Origin: Dehalococcoidia bacterium
GTDB taxonomy: Bacteria > Chloroflexota > Dehalococcoidia > Bin125
DNA: 64,000 nt
Reading direction: 5' to 3'
Assembly (NCBI GenBank): GCA_022825265.1
Contig: JAJDXE010000013.1
Coordinates: 186,001 to 250,000 of the forward strand
The notes under the pieces are model-generated. The model worked only from the letters and a program-made list of their open reading frames with translations, was not told the origin of the DNA and ran no database searches. Both the position numbers and the translations under genes were made by a program. Shown here piece by piece: positions 30,432-39,083 of this stretch (its first letter is position 1; each line of letters starts with the position of its first letter).

Positions 30432-31478
30432 ATGTTTTTCGCGAAAAGACTCGGTATCGATCTCGGAACTTCCAGACTGCGAATCGCCGTGCCAGGGCGC
30501 GGCGGGCAGATCGTCATTGACGAGCCCACCGTCGTCACCCTGTCGACGCAGGAGAACGCCGTCCTCGCAGCCGGCACCGACGCCGCCAACATGATTGGTC
30601 GCACGCCGGAATCAGTGAATGTCGTCAACCCGATGCGCGAAGGCGTGATCGACGACTACCGCATCGTCGAGGCGCTGCTGCGCTACTACATGTCGCTCGT
30701 CACCGGCCGTTTCAATCTGGTTCGTCCCGAGGTGATGATCGCCACGCCGGCCGGAGTCACCAACGTCGAACAACGCGCCGTCCGCGACGCCGCCGAACAG
30801 GCCGGAGCGAGACGACCGGCCCACCTGATCGCCAATCCCCTCGCCGCAGCGATCGGAGCCGGCGTGCCGATGGGCGACGCCCGAGGCGCGCTGATCGGCA
30901 ATCTCGGCGCCGGACGCTCCGAGGCAGCCGTGCTTTCGATGTACGGCGTCGTCGTCTGGGAATCGGCCCGCGTCGGTGGGCACCTCGTGACTGAAGCGAT
31001 CTCCGAGCACGTCAAACGACGACACAGCCTGCTGATCGGCGAGCCCACGGCGGAAGAGCTGAAGTACGCCTCAGCCTCCGCCATTCCAGTCGAAGATCCG
31101 ATCCGCGCAGAGGTGCGAGGACGCGATCAATCCAGCGGGATGCCGCGCAGCGTGACGATCACGTCAAACGAGTTGGTGCCCTCGATCCAGCAGGTCCTGC
31201 AAACCTTCGTCGAGGTCACGCGCAGCACGCTCGAGCGGACTCCGCCGGAACTGACCGCCGACATTATCGATCGCGGACTGCTGCTGACCGGCGGCGGGGC
31301 CCGGCTGCAAGGTATCGACGCCTACCTGGCCGATCAGATCGGCATTCCCGTGACCATCGCCGATGACGCGGAAGACGCTGTCGCGCTCGGGGCGGCTGAG
31401 GCGCTCGACAACCTGGATATCGTCGGACCGAACCTGGTGGCTCAGGAAAGCGTGCTCAGCGGCGCCGATTCGCGCTAG
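30432..31478 (+). CDS. MreB-like actin-fold protein with degenerate ATP site
   Basis: A 348-residue MreB/Mbl homologue over its full length (KRLGIDLGTSRLRIAVPGRG at the start; RGLLLTGGGARLQGIDAYLADQIGIPVTIADDAEDAVALGA at the end). Several ATPase positions differ from MreB. The phosphate-1 loop has LGTSRL instead of LGTANT. The acidic pair before PxAAAIG is Ala-Asn (IANPLAAAIGAG). Phosphate-2, normally DIGGGTTE, reads NLGAGRSE. The C-terminal TGGGA adenosine loop is intact. It may bind nucleotide but hydrolyse poorly, or act as a non-filament scaffold. It lies between murA and rex, 37 bases after murA, which fits a cell-wall role. Confidence 0.85.
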   Translation: MFFAKRLGIDLGTSRLRIAVPGRGGQIVIDEPTVVTLSTQENAVLAAGTDAANMIGRTPESVNVVNPMREGVIDDYRIVEALLRYYMSLVTGRFNLVRPEVMIATPAGVTNVEQRAVRDAAEQAGARRPAHLIANPLAAAIGAGVPMGDARGALIGNLGAGRSEAAVLSMYGVVVWESARVGGHLVTEAISEHVKRRHSLLIGEPTAEELKYASASAIPVEDPIRAEVRGRDQSSGMPRSVTITSNELVPSIQQVLQTFVEVTRSTLERTPPELTADIIDRGLLLTGGGARLQGIDAYLADQIGIPVTIADDAEDAVALGAAEALDNLDIVGPNLVAQESVLSGADSR

Positions 31479-31492
31479 TCAGTACAAGCCGC

Positions 31493-32167
31493 TCAGTTGG
31501 GCGTCACGTCCGCCTGGTGATCCTCGATGTATCCGTCGAACGGCTCCTCGAGGTAATAGGCCATGCTCTCAAGTTCCGTCACGGGGTCGATCTGGCGCAG
31601 CCGCACGCCTGGCGGCACGCTCATCGATACCGGCGCGTAGCTCAGGATCGCCCGCACACCGCCATCGACCAAGGTCTCGATCACCGAGGGCGCAGCATCG
31701 GCGGGCACGGCGACGATGCTCATCGAGACCCGCGTGCGACGCAAGTACTCAGGCAGTTTCGCCACATCGTCAACGCGATGATTGTCAATCTTCCGGCCAA
31801 TCTGCCTGGGATCGGAGTCAAACACGCGCACGACCTCGAAGCCGCCGCGCCGGAATCCGCCGTAACCCAGCACCGCTCGTCCCAGTTGGCCAACGCCGAC
31901 CAGGACCATCTCCTTCACCCGACCGTTCAGTCCGAGGATGCTTCGCAGCCGCTCTCTCAGCCCGACCACTTCGTAACCGCGTCCGCGCTTGCCGAAGCGG
32001 CCGAAGTAGGACAGGTCCTTGCGAATCTGCGCCGGCGTCACGCCCAGCCGATGTCCCAACTCCTGCGAGGAGATGAAGTCGCGCCCTTCACCTGCCAACA
32101 GCCCAAGCTCGCGAGCGTACAGCGGCAGACGCCGAATGACGATGTCCGGGATCTCGGTCTCGTTCAC
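31493..32167 (-). CDS. rex: Redox-sensing transcriptional repressor Rex
   Basis: A 224-residue Rex repressor. The N-terminal winged helix has IPDIVIRRLPLYARELGLL, SSQELGHRLGVTPAQIRKDLSYFGRFGKRGRGY. A Rossmann fold with VLVGVGQLGRAVLGYGGF binds NADH/NAD+. Rex represses fermentation and respiration genes when NADH is low. The GTG at 32167 is chosen because GAGAG lies 7 bases upstream and the family begins just before IPxxVIRRL; an earlier GTG at 32200 has no ribosome site. It is convergent with the MreB-like gene. I could not find a clean TTGTGA-N6-TCACAA operator in the window. Confidence 0.93.
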   Translation of the reverse strand: MNETEIPDIVIRRLPLYARELGLLAGEGRDFISSQELGHRLGVTPAQIRKDLSYFGRFGKRGRGYEVVGLRERLRSILGLNGRVKEMVLVGVGQLGRAVLGYGGFRRGGFEVVRVFDSDPRQIGRKIDNHRVDDVAKLPEYLRRTRVSMSIVAVPADAAPSVIETLVDGGVRAILSYAPVSMSVPPGVRLRQIDPVTELESMAYYLEEPFDGYIEDHQADVTPN

Positions 32168-32267
32168 GCAACCACTCTCAAGGCTTCCCGCTTGCGACAC
32201 AGGCTACAACCGAGCTGGCTGTGTTCATGTCAGTCTGGTTTACGAGCTTGTTTCACCAGTTTGATAT

Positions 32268-33272
32268 CTACAACACGCGGTCTTCAGGTTGTCGAACACC
32301 GAAATCGTCGCGGCGCAACTCCTCAAACTGCTCCAGGTCACCCGCAGACATCTCGGGCAGGTCGACGGCGGTGATCTGGTCGGCCAGTTCCTCGCAGTTC
32401 TTGACGCCCGGCACGACCGTAGAGACAGCCGGATGCTGCAGCGCAAACGCAGCCGACCAGCGAGACAGCAGCACGCCATCCCGTTCCAGATAGCGCAAGG
32501 TGTCCGCCCGCCGGTAATCGTGAGCCACCAGCGAATCCGGCTCTACCTCCCGATCGACCGCAGCCGACAACGCGCCGGCGGCCAGATTGCGGATTCCGAT
32601 TACGCCGACCCCCAGCTCAGCCGCGAGCGGCAGCAGTTGGCCGTGATCATGCAGCGATGATCCCGCAGGCAAGGGCCGCGCATTCGAGTCGTTGAGCAAG
32701 TTGTAGTAGCACTGCACGGTGTCCAGATCGCCGGAGCGCAGTACGTCCCGGACCGAGCCGGCGTCTCCCATGCCGGTGATGCCGACGAAACGGGTCAAGC
32801 CATCCTGTTTCAGCCGATGCAGCGTCTCGACCGCCAGCATCGCATCCGAGACATCGATCGAGCGGCGGTAGCGACCACGCTCTGGCGTAATGGTGTTGTG
32901 CAACTGAAAGACATCGATTCGCTCTCGTCGCAGTCGTTCCAGCGACTCGTGGATGCCGCGTTCCACGGCGGCGGGGATGTCGGCCAGGTCGTCCTCGCTC
33001 AACGACACCTTGGTCGCGACGAGCATCTGCTCGCCGCGATGTTCCTTCGCCTCCAGCAACGCGCGTCCGAGATTTCGCTCCGCGGCGCCGTTGCCATAGC
33101 TCGGCGCGACATCGTAGAAGTTGATCCCCTCCGACATCGCCAGTGCGATCGTCTCGCCGATCTCCTCGTCGGTGGTCTCGCCCCAGACATGACCGATCCC
33201 ACCGCCGCCCAGGCCAATCTCCGACACGACCAAGCCCGTCCGCCCCAGCTTCCGATATCGCATCATCGGCAT
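32268..33272 (-). CDS. Aldo/keto reductase
   Basis: A 334-residue AKR-superfamily oxidoreductase using NADPH. The N-terminal signature YRKLGRTGLVVSEIGLGGGGIG, the catalytic tetrad region NFYDVAPSYGNGAAERNLGRAL (Asp, Tyr) and the distal Lys/His equivalents (VATKVS; FQLHNT) are visible. The C-terminal cofactor region is FALQHPAVSTVVPGVKNCEEL. The ATG at 33272 has a GAGAGAG site upstream. It lies upstream of rex on the same strand, 100 bases away. The C-terminal end overlaps nothing. Substrate unknown. Confidence 0.92.
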   Translation of the reverse strand: MPMMRYRKLGRTGLVVSEIGLGGGGIGHVWGETTDEEIGETIALAMSEGINFYDVAPSYGNGAAERNLGRALLEAKEHRGEQMLVATKVSLSEDDLADIPAAVERGIHESLERLRRERIDVFQLHNTITPERGRYRRSIDVSDAMLAVETLHRLKQDGLTRFVGITGMGDAGSVRDVLRSGDLDTVQCYYNLLNDSNARPLPAGSSLHDHGQLLPLAAELGVGVIGIRNLAAGALSAAVDREVEPDSLVAHDYRRADTLRYLERDGVLLSRWSAAFALQHPAVSTVVPGVKNCEELADQITAVDLPEMSAGDLEQFEELRRDDFGVRQPEDRVL

Positions 33273-33337
33273 GCCTCGCTCTCTCAGCCTCTGCCAGTGA
33301 GCCTACCCGCGCCGCGGGATAGTGACAGCCACAGCGA

Positions 33338-33343
33338 TACTGT
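33338..33343 (+). promoter_or_regulatory. Candidate leaderless promoter (-10 hexamer)
   Basis: TACTGT ends 6 bases before the ATG at 33350; no Shine-Dalgarno. It lies in the divergent gap shared with the aldo/keto reductase gene. Confidence 0.45.
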
Positions 33344-33349
33344 GTCCTC

Positions 33350-34045
33350 ATGACCGCCCCATCCCATGTGGCTACCTGGCCCAGCCTGGTCGACGTGCCG
33401 GCGCTGTATCCGGACGCCCGTAACCGAGACAATCGCGGTCCGCTGTTCTACCGAGCCGGCAAGACGTGGCCGCTCAGTTCCCAGCCCAAGACCGCCGGCC
33501 GAGTTCCCCTGCTCGCCGTCGGCAGCAACGCCTACCCGCGACAACTCTGGGACAAACTGGCGGGAACCGCCGCAGATCGACAGGGCATTCCGCTCCTGCC
33601 GGTCATCATGCGCGACGTCGATGTCGCCTTCTGCCCGATCCGGTCGCGCAAGGGATACATTCCGGTCACGCTGGCCGAGCGCCCGGGCGCCGTCTGCCTC
33701 AGCTGGCTGCAATGGCTGACGTCTGAGCAGCTCAACCTCATTTCGGCGACCGAGGGCGCTCGCTACTCGCTCGTCGGCGGCGCTCGACTCGCCGCGCGGG
33801 CGACGCTCTCAGCCCGACTGCGCCGGCCTCGGGCGGTCTACTCCTGGTGGTTCGATTCGGTCCTGCAACAGGCCGGATCGACGGTCTGGATGGATGTCTA
33901 CCGCCAACAACGCGACCAACAGGCGAGCCTCCGCCCGGAGGGCTCAACCAGCCATCCCAACCCGGTTCCGTATGACTGGCAGGTCGTCCCGCGAGACCCT
34001 GAAAGTCATGAGATTTCGTCGGAAATTATGTCCGACTTGTGCTAG
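33350..34045 (+). CDS. Uncharacterised protein, possible gamma-glutamylcyclotransferase-like fold
   Basis: A 231-residue protein I do not recognise with certainty. The stretch VPLLAVGSNAYPRQLWDKLAG followed later by KGYIPVTLAERPGAVCLSWLQWLTSEQLNLISATEG has the layout (xGSNxxPxxL, then a strand with a Tyr and a W-L-T-x-E-Q-L helix) of small gamma-glutamylcyclotransferase-like proteins. The catalytic glutamate is not clear. The C-terminal 40 residues are polar and probably flexible. Codon use fits its neighbours. It has a leaderless-type start. Its stop codon overlaps the -10 hexamer proposed for gyrA. Confidence 0.7.
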   Translation: MTAPSHVATWPSLVDVPALYPDARNRDNRGPLFYRAGKTWPLSSQPKTAGRVPLLAVGSNAYPRQLWDKLAGTAADRQGIPLLPVIMRDVDVAFCPIRSRKGYIPVTLAERPGAVCLSWLQWLTSEQLNLISATEGARYSLVGGARLAARATLSARLRRPRAVYSWWFDSVLQQAGSTVWMDVYRQQRDQQASLRPEGSTSHPNPVPYDWQVVPRDPESHEISSEIMSDLC

Positions 34046-34048
34046 AGT
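34018..34048 (+). promoter_or_regulatory. gyrA promoter with adjoining inverted repeat
   Basis: TGCTAGAGT (34040-34048) is an extended -10 hexamer. GTCGGA (34018-34023) and TCCGAC (34031-34036) form an inverted repeat just upstream, covering the -35 to spacer region, and could be an operator. Transcription would start near 34055, leaving a leader of about 26 bases that contains the GGAG ribosome site before the TTG start. Confidence 0.45.
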
Positions 34049-34080
34049 AAGTCACTAGAAACCGGCTCTGGAGCAGGCCC

Positions 34081-36552
34081 TTGGTTACTGAACAAACCGC
34101 ATCGGATCAGCCCACGCGTACCCTCGTCGAGGAGATGAGTTCGTCCTACCTCGACTACGCGATGAGCGTCATCGTCTCTCGCGCCCTGCCCGACGCGCGC
34201 GACGGACTCAAACCTGTCCAGCGCCGCATTCTCTATGCAATGGACGATCTCGGCATGCGGGCCAATCAGCCGCATCGTAAGTCCGCGCGTATCGTTGGCG
34301 AGGTACTTGGTAAGTATCATCCACATTCTGACCAACCCGTATACGACGCCATGGTACGTATGGCGCAAGACTTCTCGCTGCGTCATCCGTTAATTGACGG
34401 TCAGGGTAACTTTGGTTCAATTGATAACGATCCACCCGCTGCGATGCGTTATACGGAAGCGCGTCTGGCTCGTATCGCGGAGGAGATGCTTGCCGATCTC
34501 GACAAGAACACGGTCGACTTCGCGCCCAACTTCGATGAGTCGCTCAACGAGCCGACCGTCCTCCCCGGTCGCGCGCCCAATCTGCTGCTCAACGGCGCCG
34601 CCGGCATCGCCGTCGCGATGGCCTGCGACATCCCGCCGCACAATCTGTCCGAACTCGCCGGAGCGATCAAGGCGATCCTGGCCAACGACAACGCCACCCT
34701 GGACGATGTCCTGCAGCACATCCAGGGCCCCGATTTCCCCACCGCCGGCAGCATTTTCGCCGGCGAGAACCAGGAGCACCTGCGCCGCCTCTACGGCACC
34801 GGCCGAGGCGGCTTCACGGTCCGCGCCCATCATCATCTGGAAGAAACGACAACCGGCAACCGGCTGCAGATCGTGTTCACCGAGATCCCCTACCAGGGCA
34901 ACAAGGTGCGCATCATCGAGCAGATCGCCGCGCAGGTCCGTGAGAAGAAGATCGAAGGCATCCGCGACCTCCGCGACGAGTCCGACCGCCACGGCATGCG
35001 TTTGGTCGTCGAACTGACCCGCGATGGTCACGTGCAGACGATCCTCGCCCAGCTCTACAAGTCCACAGGACTCCAGGTCCAGTACAGCGGCAACTTCGTC
35101 GCCCTGGTCGACAACCTGCCGCGAACCCTGACCCTGTTCCAGCTGCTGCGCGAGTTCATCCGCCACCGACGCACGATCATCACCCGCCGCACCGAATACG
35201 AGCTCGAGAAGGCACGCGACCGGCATCACATCGTCGAGGGACTGCTCAAGGCGATCGACAACATCGACGCGATCATCGCCGCCATCCGTGCGGCAGAGTC
35301 GGCCGAGGCCGCGCGAGACGCCCTCCAGGAAGATCCCTTCGAACTCTCGCAGCGCCAGGCGCAGGCGGTCCTGGAAATGCAGCTCCGGCGTCTCGCCCAG
35401 CTCGAGCGCACCAAGCTCGAAGAGGAGTACCAGGAGCTGACCGAGACCATCGAGTACCTCGAAGGCCTACTCGCCGACGAGAAGAAGATCGACGGCCTGA
35501 TCGCTGAGGACATGGACGAGCTCGTCGAGACTTACGGCGAGGATCGCAAGACCCGCGTGATCGAGAAGTCGGTCGACAACTTCTCCGCCGCCGATCTCGT
35601 GCCCCACCAGTCCTCGGTGGTCACGCTCACGCGCCACGGCTACATCAAGCGACAGCCGGTCGACGCCTTCCGCTCGCAGCGACGCGGCGGCAAGGGCGTC
35701 AAGGGCATCGAGCGTAAGAACGGCGCCACCACCGTCGAAGCGCCGCACCGCCTGATCGCCTGCGACACCCACGACCACCTGCTCATGTTCACCTCCAGGG
35801 GCCGCGTCTACGGACTCCAGGCCCACGAGGTCGAAGCCCGAAGCAGAGAGTGGCGAGGCCTGCCGGTGCGCAACGTCGTCGATCTCCAGCTCGACGAACA
35901 CGTCACCACGATCATCCCGGTCGAGTCCTTCGAAGACGACTACATCATCCTCGGCACGCGCCAGGGCTACGTGAAGAAGACCGAGCTCAAGCGATTCATG
36001 AACGTCCGCCGCAGTGGTCTGCTCGCATTCAATCTGCGAGACGACGATGAACTGGTCGAAGCCACGTTCGCCAAGGCTGGCGAAGACGTCATCGTCACCG
36101 GCGCTGACGGTCGCACGGTCCGTTTCGCCATCGATTCCCTGCGCGAGGCCTCGCGAATCAGCGGAGGAGTGCGAGGAATCAACATCCCCGCCAATGGCGC
36201 CCTGATCGGCCTGCAAACCGTCGACCCCGAGACTGAAGTGCTGACCGTTACCGCCATCGGCTTCGGCAAGCGCACGCCAGAGTCGGAGTACCCAACCAAG
36301 GGTCGCGGCGGTAAAGGCATGATCGGCCACAAGGTCTCCGACGAAACCGGCCCGGTCGTCGGCATGGCCGTCGTCCGAGGAGACGAAGAGCTCGTCGTCA
36401 TCTCCGCCGGAGGCAAGATCCTGCGCACCGAGATCCAGCAGATCCGCCAGGTCGGGCGCTCCTCCAAGGGAGTCAAGGTGATGTCCTCCGAAGAAGGAAT
36501 CGCCGCCATCGCCGTCGTCGACACCAGCCGAGAATTCGGCCAGCGGACCTAG
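34081..36552 (+). CDS. gyrA: DNA gyrase subunit A
   Basis: An 823-residue type IIA topoisomerase A subunit. The breakage-reunion domain has [27 protein letters not shown], the active tyrosine in [10 protein letters not shown] (Y124) and the tower and coiled-coil regions. The C-terminal beta-pinwheel begins near 500 and contains the GyrA box QRRGGKG, so this is GyrA rather than ParC. It starts with TTG at 34081, GGAG 7 bases upstream. The quinolone-determining stretch reads [11 protein letters not shown] where E. coli has PHGDSAVYDTI, i.e. Ser, Gln and Pro at E. coli positions 81, 83 and 84. Codon use from about 34275 to 34475 is unlike the rest of the gene. gyrB is not in the window. Confidence 0.96.
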   Translation: MVTEQTASDQPTRTLVEEMSSSYLDYAMSVIVSRALPDARDGLKPVQRRILYAMDDLGMRANQPHRKSARIVGEVLGKYHPHSDQPVYDAMVRMAQDFSLRHPLIDGQGNFGSIDNDPPAAMRYTEARLARIAEEMLADLDKNTVDFAPNFDESLNEPTVLPGRAPNLLLNGAAGIAVAMACDIPPHNLSELAGAIKAILANDNATLDDVLQHIQGPDFPTAGSIFAGENQEHLRRLYGTGRGGFTVRAHHHLEETTTGNRLQIVFTEIPYQGNKVRIIEQIAAQVREKKIEGIRDLRDESDRHGMRLVVELTRDGHVQTILAQLYKSTGLQVQYSGNFVALVDNLPRTLTLFQLLREFIRHRRTIITRRTEYELEKARDRHHIVEGLLKAIDNIDAIIAAIRAAESAEAARDALQEDPFELSQRQAQAVLEMQLRRLAQLERTKLEEEYQELTETIEYLEGLLADEKKIDGLIAEDMDELVETYGEDRKTRVIEKSVDNFSAADLVPHQSSVVTLTRHGYIKRQPVDAFRSQRRGGKGVKGIERKNGATTVEAPHRLIACDTHDHLLMFTSRGRVYGLQAHEVEARSREWRGLPVRNVVDLQLDEHVTTIIPVESFEDDYIILGTRQGYVKKTELKRFMNVRRSGLLAFNLRDDDELVEATFAKAGEDVIVTGADGRTVRFAIDSLREASRISGGVRGINIPANGALIGLQTVDPETEVLTVTAIGFGKRTPESEYPTKGRGGKGMIGHKVSDETGPVVGMAVVRGDEELVVISAGGKILRTEIQQIRQVGRSSKGVKVMSSEEGIAAIAVVDTSREFGQRT

Positions 36553-36595
36553 ACCTCCCCCCTTGGGGGAGGTGTCACGAAGTGACGGAGGGGGC
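36552..36595 (+). repeat. 44-nt dispersed palindromic repeat, copy 2 (gyrA 3' end)
   Basis: It overlaps the last base of the gyrA stop codon. It forms ACCTCCCCC/GGGGGAGGT and GTCAC/GTGAC hairpins and matches the reverse complement of 12811-12854 at 41 of 44 positions. The first hairpin could end gyrA transcription, although no T-run follows. Confidence 0.85.
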
Positions 36596-36607
36596 TCGCC
36601 CAACCAC

Positions 36608-36635
36608 CGTCATTTCCGCGCTTGCCGCAGGAATC
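36608..36635. repeat. Short dispersed repeat (CGTCATT...CGCTTGCCGC...GAATC), copy 1
   Basis: The stretch starts CCGTCATTTCCGCGCTTGCC and matches 41357-41384 closely. Such GTCATTCC...GGAATC elements are common intergenic repeats. Confidence 0.6.
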
Positions 36636-36670
36636 CCGCCCCCTCTGCTGCGCCATCGCGCAACGACGGC

Positions 36671-37618
36671 CTACTGCAGCCTCACAGCAAAGTCGGCGGG
36701 ATTGAGTCCCGCCCGTTCAATGATCCTCTTCGCATTCCGGGCGTGTTGACCCCCTGTGTAGTTCGTTCTGACATGCCACTCACCAACCTGTCGGTAAACG
36801 CCGGACCCATCAAACCCGGTGCGACTCGGGAGCGTTGTGCTGACAACGTATTGCGTTTGGTCGCCGAACTGAATGGGAAGGTTGTGGTCGCTGAGGTTCC
36901 CGGAAACCTGCAGCCACGCGACAACCTCGGCAATGAAGTCGCCCCAGTTCGTCAGGCTGGTGACCTGCCCATCTGGAGATCGCAACTCGGATGGCCTTGA
37001 ACCAGCCTCAGGTGAGAACTCAGACAACCTGGTCCACCCGTTTGCTTCGACCGCCGGCTCTGCCAAGATCGGAGTGCTCGCGGTCGCTTCCGCGTCCGCT
37101 ACAGGAGCGCTGGTGAGTGGAGCAGCGCCCACTTTGACGTTGCCTGCAGATGCGCTTGAACGCCATAGAGCCAGAGCTTGCAGGCACGTTGCAGCAGGCG
37201 GGTCGCCGAGGTCGAAGCTCGACACCTGAGAGTCCTTCATGGCAACCGGCTTGAACACGTCATAGATCTCCCAACGCCGACCATCGGTGATGGCCGCGTA
37301 CGGGATCCCTTCTTCCTGGCAATAGCCCGTGACTTGCTGACGAACCTTGAAGTCCAGTTGAGCGCCGAGCCTCTTCGCCTCGATGATGACTTGCGGCTTG
37401 TTCGACTGACCAAACAGGGCGTAGTCGGCGGAGCCGGCAGCCGAGCGGTACTCCGGAATCACCTGCGACGGATCGCCTGTATCCCAGCCCAGACCGCGCA
37501 GCAGCGGATCGATCAGCGCATACCGAGTCAACGCCTCGCTCTGCTGCAGGGCAGGGGCGTGCGCCTCAATCCGACCCTGCAGCGTCTCGATCAGCTCGTG
37601 CAGCTCGTCCAAAACCAT
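36671..37618 (-). CDS. Restriction-type nuclease, HsdR_N-like PD-(D/E)XK domain
   Basis: A 315-residue protein. The N-terminal 150 residues resemble the type I restriction R-subunit N-terminal nuclease domain: SEALTRYALIDPLLRGLGWDT, then PEYRSAAGSADYALF with the metal-binding Asp, then VIIEAKRLG with the E-x-K of the PD-(D/E)XK site, and VTGYCQEEGIPYAAITDGRRWEIYD. A C-terminal region (about 205-315) with SRPSELRSPDGQVTSLTNWGDFIAEVVAWL may be a modified-base or DNA-reading domain. No methylase, helicase or specificity gene is adjacent, so it may be a solitary type IV-like or decoy nuclease. The start is leaderless-type. Confidence 0.82.
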   Translation of the reverse strand: MVLDELHELIETLQGRIEAHAPALQQSEALTRYALIDPLLRGLGWDTGDPSQVIPEYRSAAGSADYALFGQSNKPQVIIEAKRLGAQLDFKVRQQVTGYCQEEGIPYAAITDGRRWEIYDVFKPVAMKDSQVSSFDLGDPPAATCLQALALWRSSASAGNVKVGAAPLTSAPVADAEATASTPILAEPAVEANGWTRLSEFSPEAGSRPSELRSPDGQVTSLTNWGDFIAEVVAWLQVSGNLSDHNLPIQFGDQTQYVVSTTLPSRTGFDGSGVYRQVGEWHVRTNYTGGQHARNAKRIIERAGLNPADFAVRLQ

Positions 37619-37624
37619 GAGGGG

Positions 37625-37630
37625 ATGATA
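37625..37630 (-). promoter_or_regulatory. Candidate leaderless promoter (-10 hexamer) of the restriction-type nuclease
   Basis: On the minus strand TATCAT ends 6 bases before the ATG at 37618, with no Shine-Dalgarno. Confidence 0.5.
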
Positions 37631-37677
37631 GGCGAGCGCATATCTTGTCAGCAGGAGGTGATGAGAGGAGGTGGTCT

Positions 37678-37905
37678 ATGGCGGGACACCGACCCTTCGA
37701 CGAACTCACCAAGGACTGGTCCCCCGAGCGCCGACGGCGTGTTCACGAGGCGGCAAACTCGCTGATCGATGAGATGCGGCCGCTCGAAGGCCGTCCAAAG
37801 CGGCAACTCACCCAAGAAAACAAGGAAAAGCCACGCCGTCCCCGTCCGCTACCATCGCCAATGAACCAGACCCAGCCTCCCGGCCAGCGAGGACAGACGC
37901 CATGA
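37678..37905 (+). pseudogene. Remnant of XRE-type antitoxin (HigA-like), C-terminus lost
   Basis: A 75-residue frame preceded by a strong GAGGAGGT ribosome site. The N-terminus MAGHRPFDELTKDWSPERRRRV is, from memory of the family, the typical start of HigA-like XRE antitoxins (KDFSPERRxRV). The later PKRQLTQENK resembles the beginning of the helix-turn-helix segment (ARxLTQEDVA). After this the sequence becomes a Pro/Arg-rich stretch without the DNA-binding helices. I therefore read it as a truncated, probably non-functional antitoxin. Its stop codon overlaps the start of the next gene (ATGA), so its translation may now serve to couple that gene. No toxin gene is adjacent. Confidence 0.55.
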
Positions 37906-39041
37906 AATTCGGTATCTTCTACGAAATCTCCGTTCCCAGACCCTGGGAAAACGACATCGAGCACACGGTCTACCATCGTTGCCTCGAGCAGGTACGCGTC
38001 GCCGACGAAGTCGGCTTCCACTCCGTCTGGGCCGTCGAGCACCACTTCCTCGAGGAGTACTCACACTGCTCCGCGCCGGAGCTCTTCCTCACCGCCTGCG
38101 CGATGCAGACCAAGCAGATCCGTGTCGGTCACGGCATCGTCGTCTGCGTCCCTCAGTTCAACCACCCGATCCGCGCCGCCGAGCGCGCCGCCGTGCTCGA
38201 CATCCTCTCCGACGGACGGCTCGAGTTCGGTACCGGCCGCTCCGCCACCTGGACCGAGCTGGGCGGCATGGACGCCAACCCCGACGAGACCAAGGAAACC
38301 TGGGACGAGTACACGCGCACCATCCCCCAGATGTGGACCAACGAGCGCTACGGCTACGAGGGCCGCGCCTTCCGCATGCCGACTCGCGCCGTGCTGCCCA
38401 AGCCCTATCAGAAGCCCCACCCGCCGATGTGGGTCGCGGTTTCCTCGCCGGGCACCGAGATCGACGCCGCCGAGCGCGGCATGGGCTCGCTCGGCCTCAC
38501 CTTCGGCGGCTTCGCCGAGCAGGAAGAGAAAGTCAACCGCTACCGCAGCCGAATCCAGGACTGCGAACCGGCTGGCCTCTTCGTCAACGAGCGCGTCGCC
38601 ACCGTCAACTTCCTCTACTGCCACCCCGACAACGAGACCGGGATCGAGACCGGCAGCCGCCTGACCGGGTCCTTCGGCTACCTGGCCGCGCAGCTCTTGC
38701 CCGTCCGCGAAGTCCACCCCACCCGCAGCTACCCCAATCCCGGCCTCCTCGCCGCGACCCGGCAGCAGGCCGCCCAGAATCCCGGTGAAGGCGTCTCCGC
38801 GCCCGAGGGCGTCTGCATCGGCAACCCCGACCGGCTGGTCGAAGAGATCAAGAAGTGGGAATCCTGCGGCGTCGACCAGATCAACTTCCTGCTCAACGCG
38901 CTGGAAACCATCCCCCAGGAGCAGGTGCTCGACAGCCTCCGCCTGTTCGGGGAAGAGGTCATGCCGCACTTCGCCGACGACAAGCCAGCGACCACGTCCG
39001 AGTCTCGCGAGCTCGCCGCCACCGTCGCCGCAGGCGACTAG
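37902..39041 (+). CDS. LLM-class flavin-dependent monooxygenase/oxidoreductase
   Basis: A 379-residue luciferase-like enzyme of the longer type. MKFGIFYEISVPRPW, EQVRVADEVGFHSVWAVEHHFLEEYSHCSAPELFL, RVGHGIVVCVPQFNHPIRAAERAAVLDILSDGRLEFGTGRSATWTELGGM are family stretches with the flavin-site histidines. The C-terminal half has PQEQVLDSLRLFGEEVMPHF, as in FMN-dependent class members near alkanal/alkanesulfonate-type enzymes. It overlaps the antitoxin remnant by 4 bases, and the acetoacetate-decarboxylase-like gene follows 42 bases later, suggesting a small catabolic operon. Confidence 0.9.
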   Translation: MKFGIFYEISVPRPWENDIEHTVYHRCLEQVRVADEVGFHSVWAVEHHFLEEYSHCSAPELFLTACAMQTKQIRVGHGIVVCVPQFNHPIRAAERAAVLDILSDGRLEFGTGRSATWTELGGMDANPDETKETWDEYTRTIPQMWTNERYGYEGRAFRMPTRAVLPKPYQKPHPPMWVAVSSPGTEIDAAERGMGSLGLTFGGFAEQEEKVNRYRSRIQDCEPAGLFVNERVATVNFLYCHPDNETGIETGSRLTGSFGYLAAQLLPVREVHPTRSYPNPGLLAATRQQAAQNPGEGVSAPEGVCIGNPDRLVEEIKKWESCGVDQINFLLNALETIPQEQVLDSLRLFGEEVMPHFADDKPATTSESRELAATVAAGD

Positions 39042-39083
39042 TCGCCCACGGACCGGTCGAACTGCACGAACGAAAGGCCGCAG

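Noticed and set aside
32201..32267. Possible Rex operator upstream of rex
   Set aside because: TGGTGAAACAAG on the minus strand resembles half a site, but no palindromic TTGTGA-N6-TCACAA could be found.
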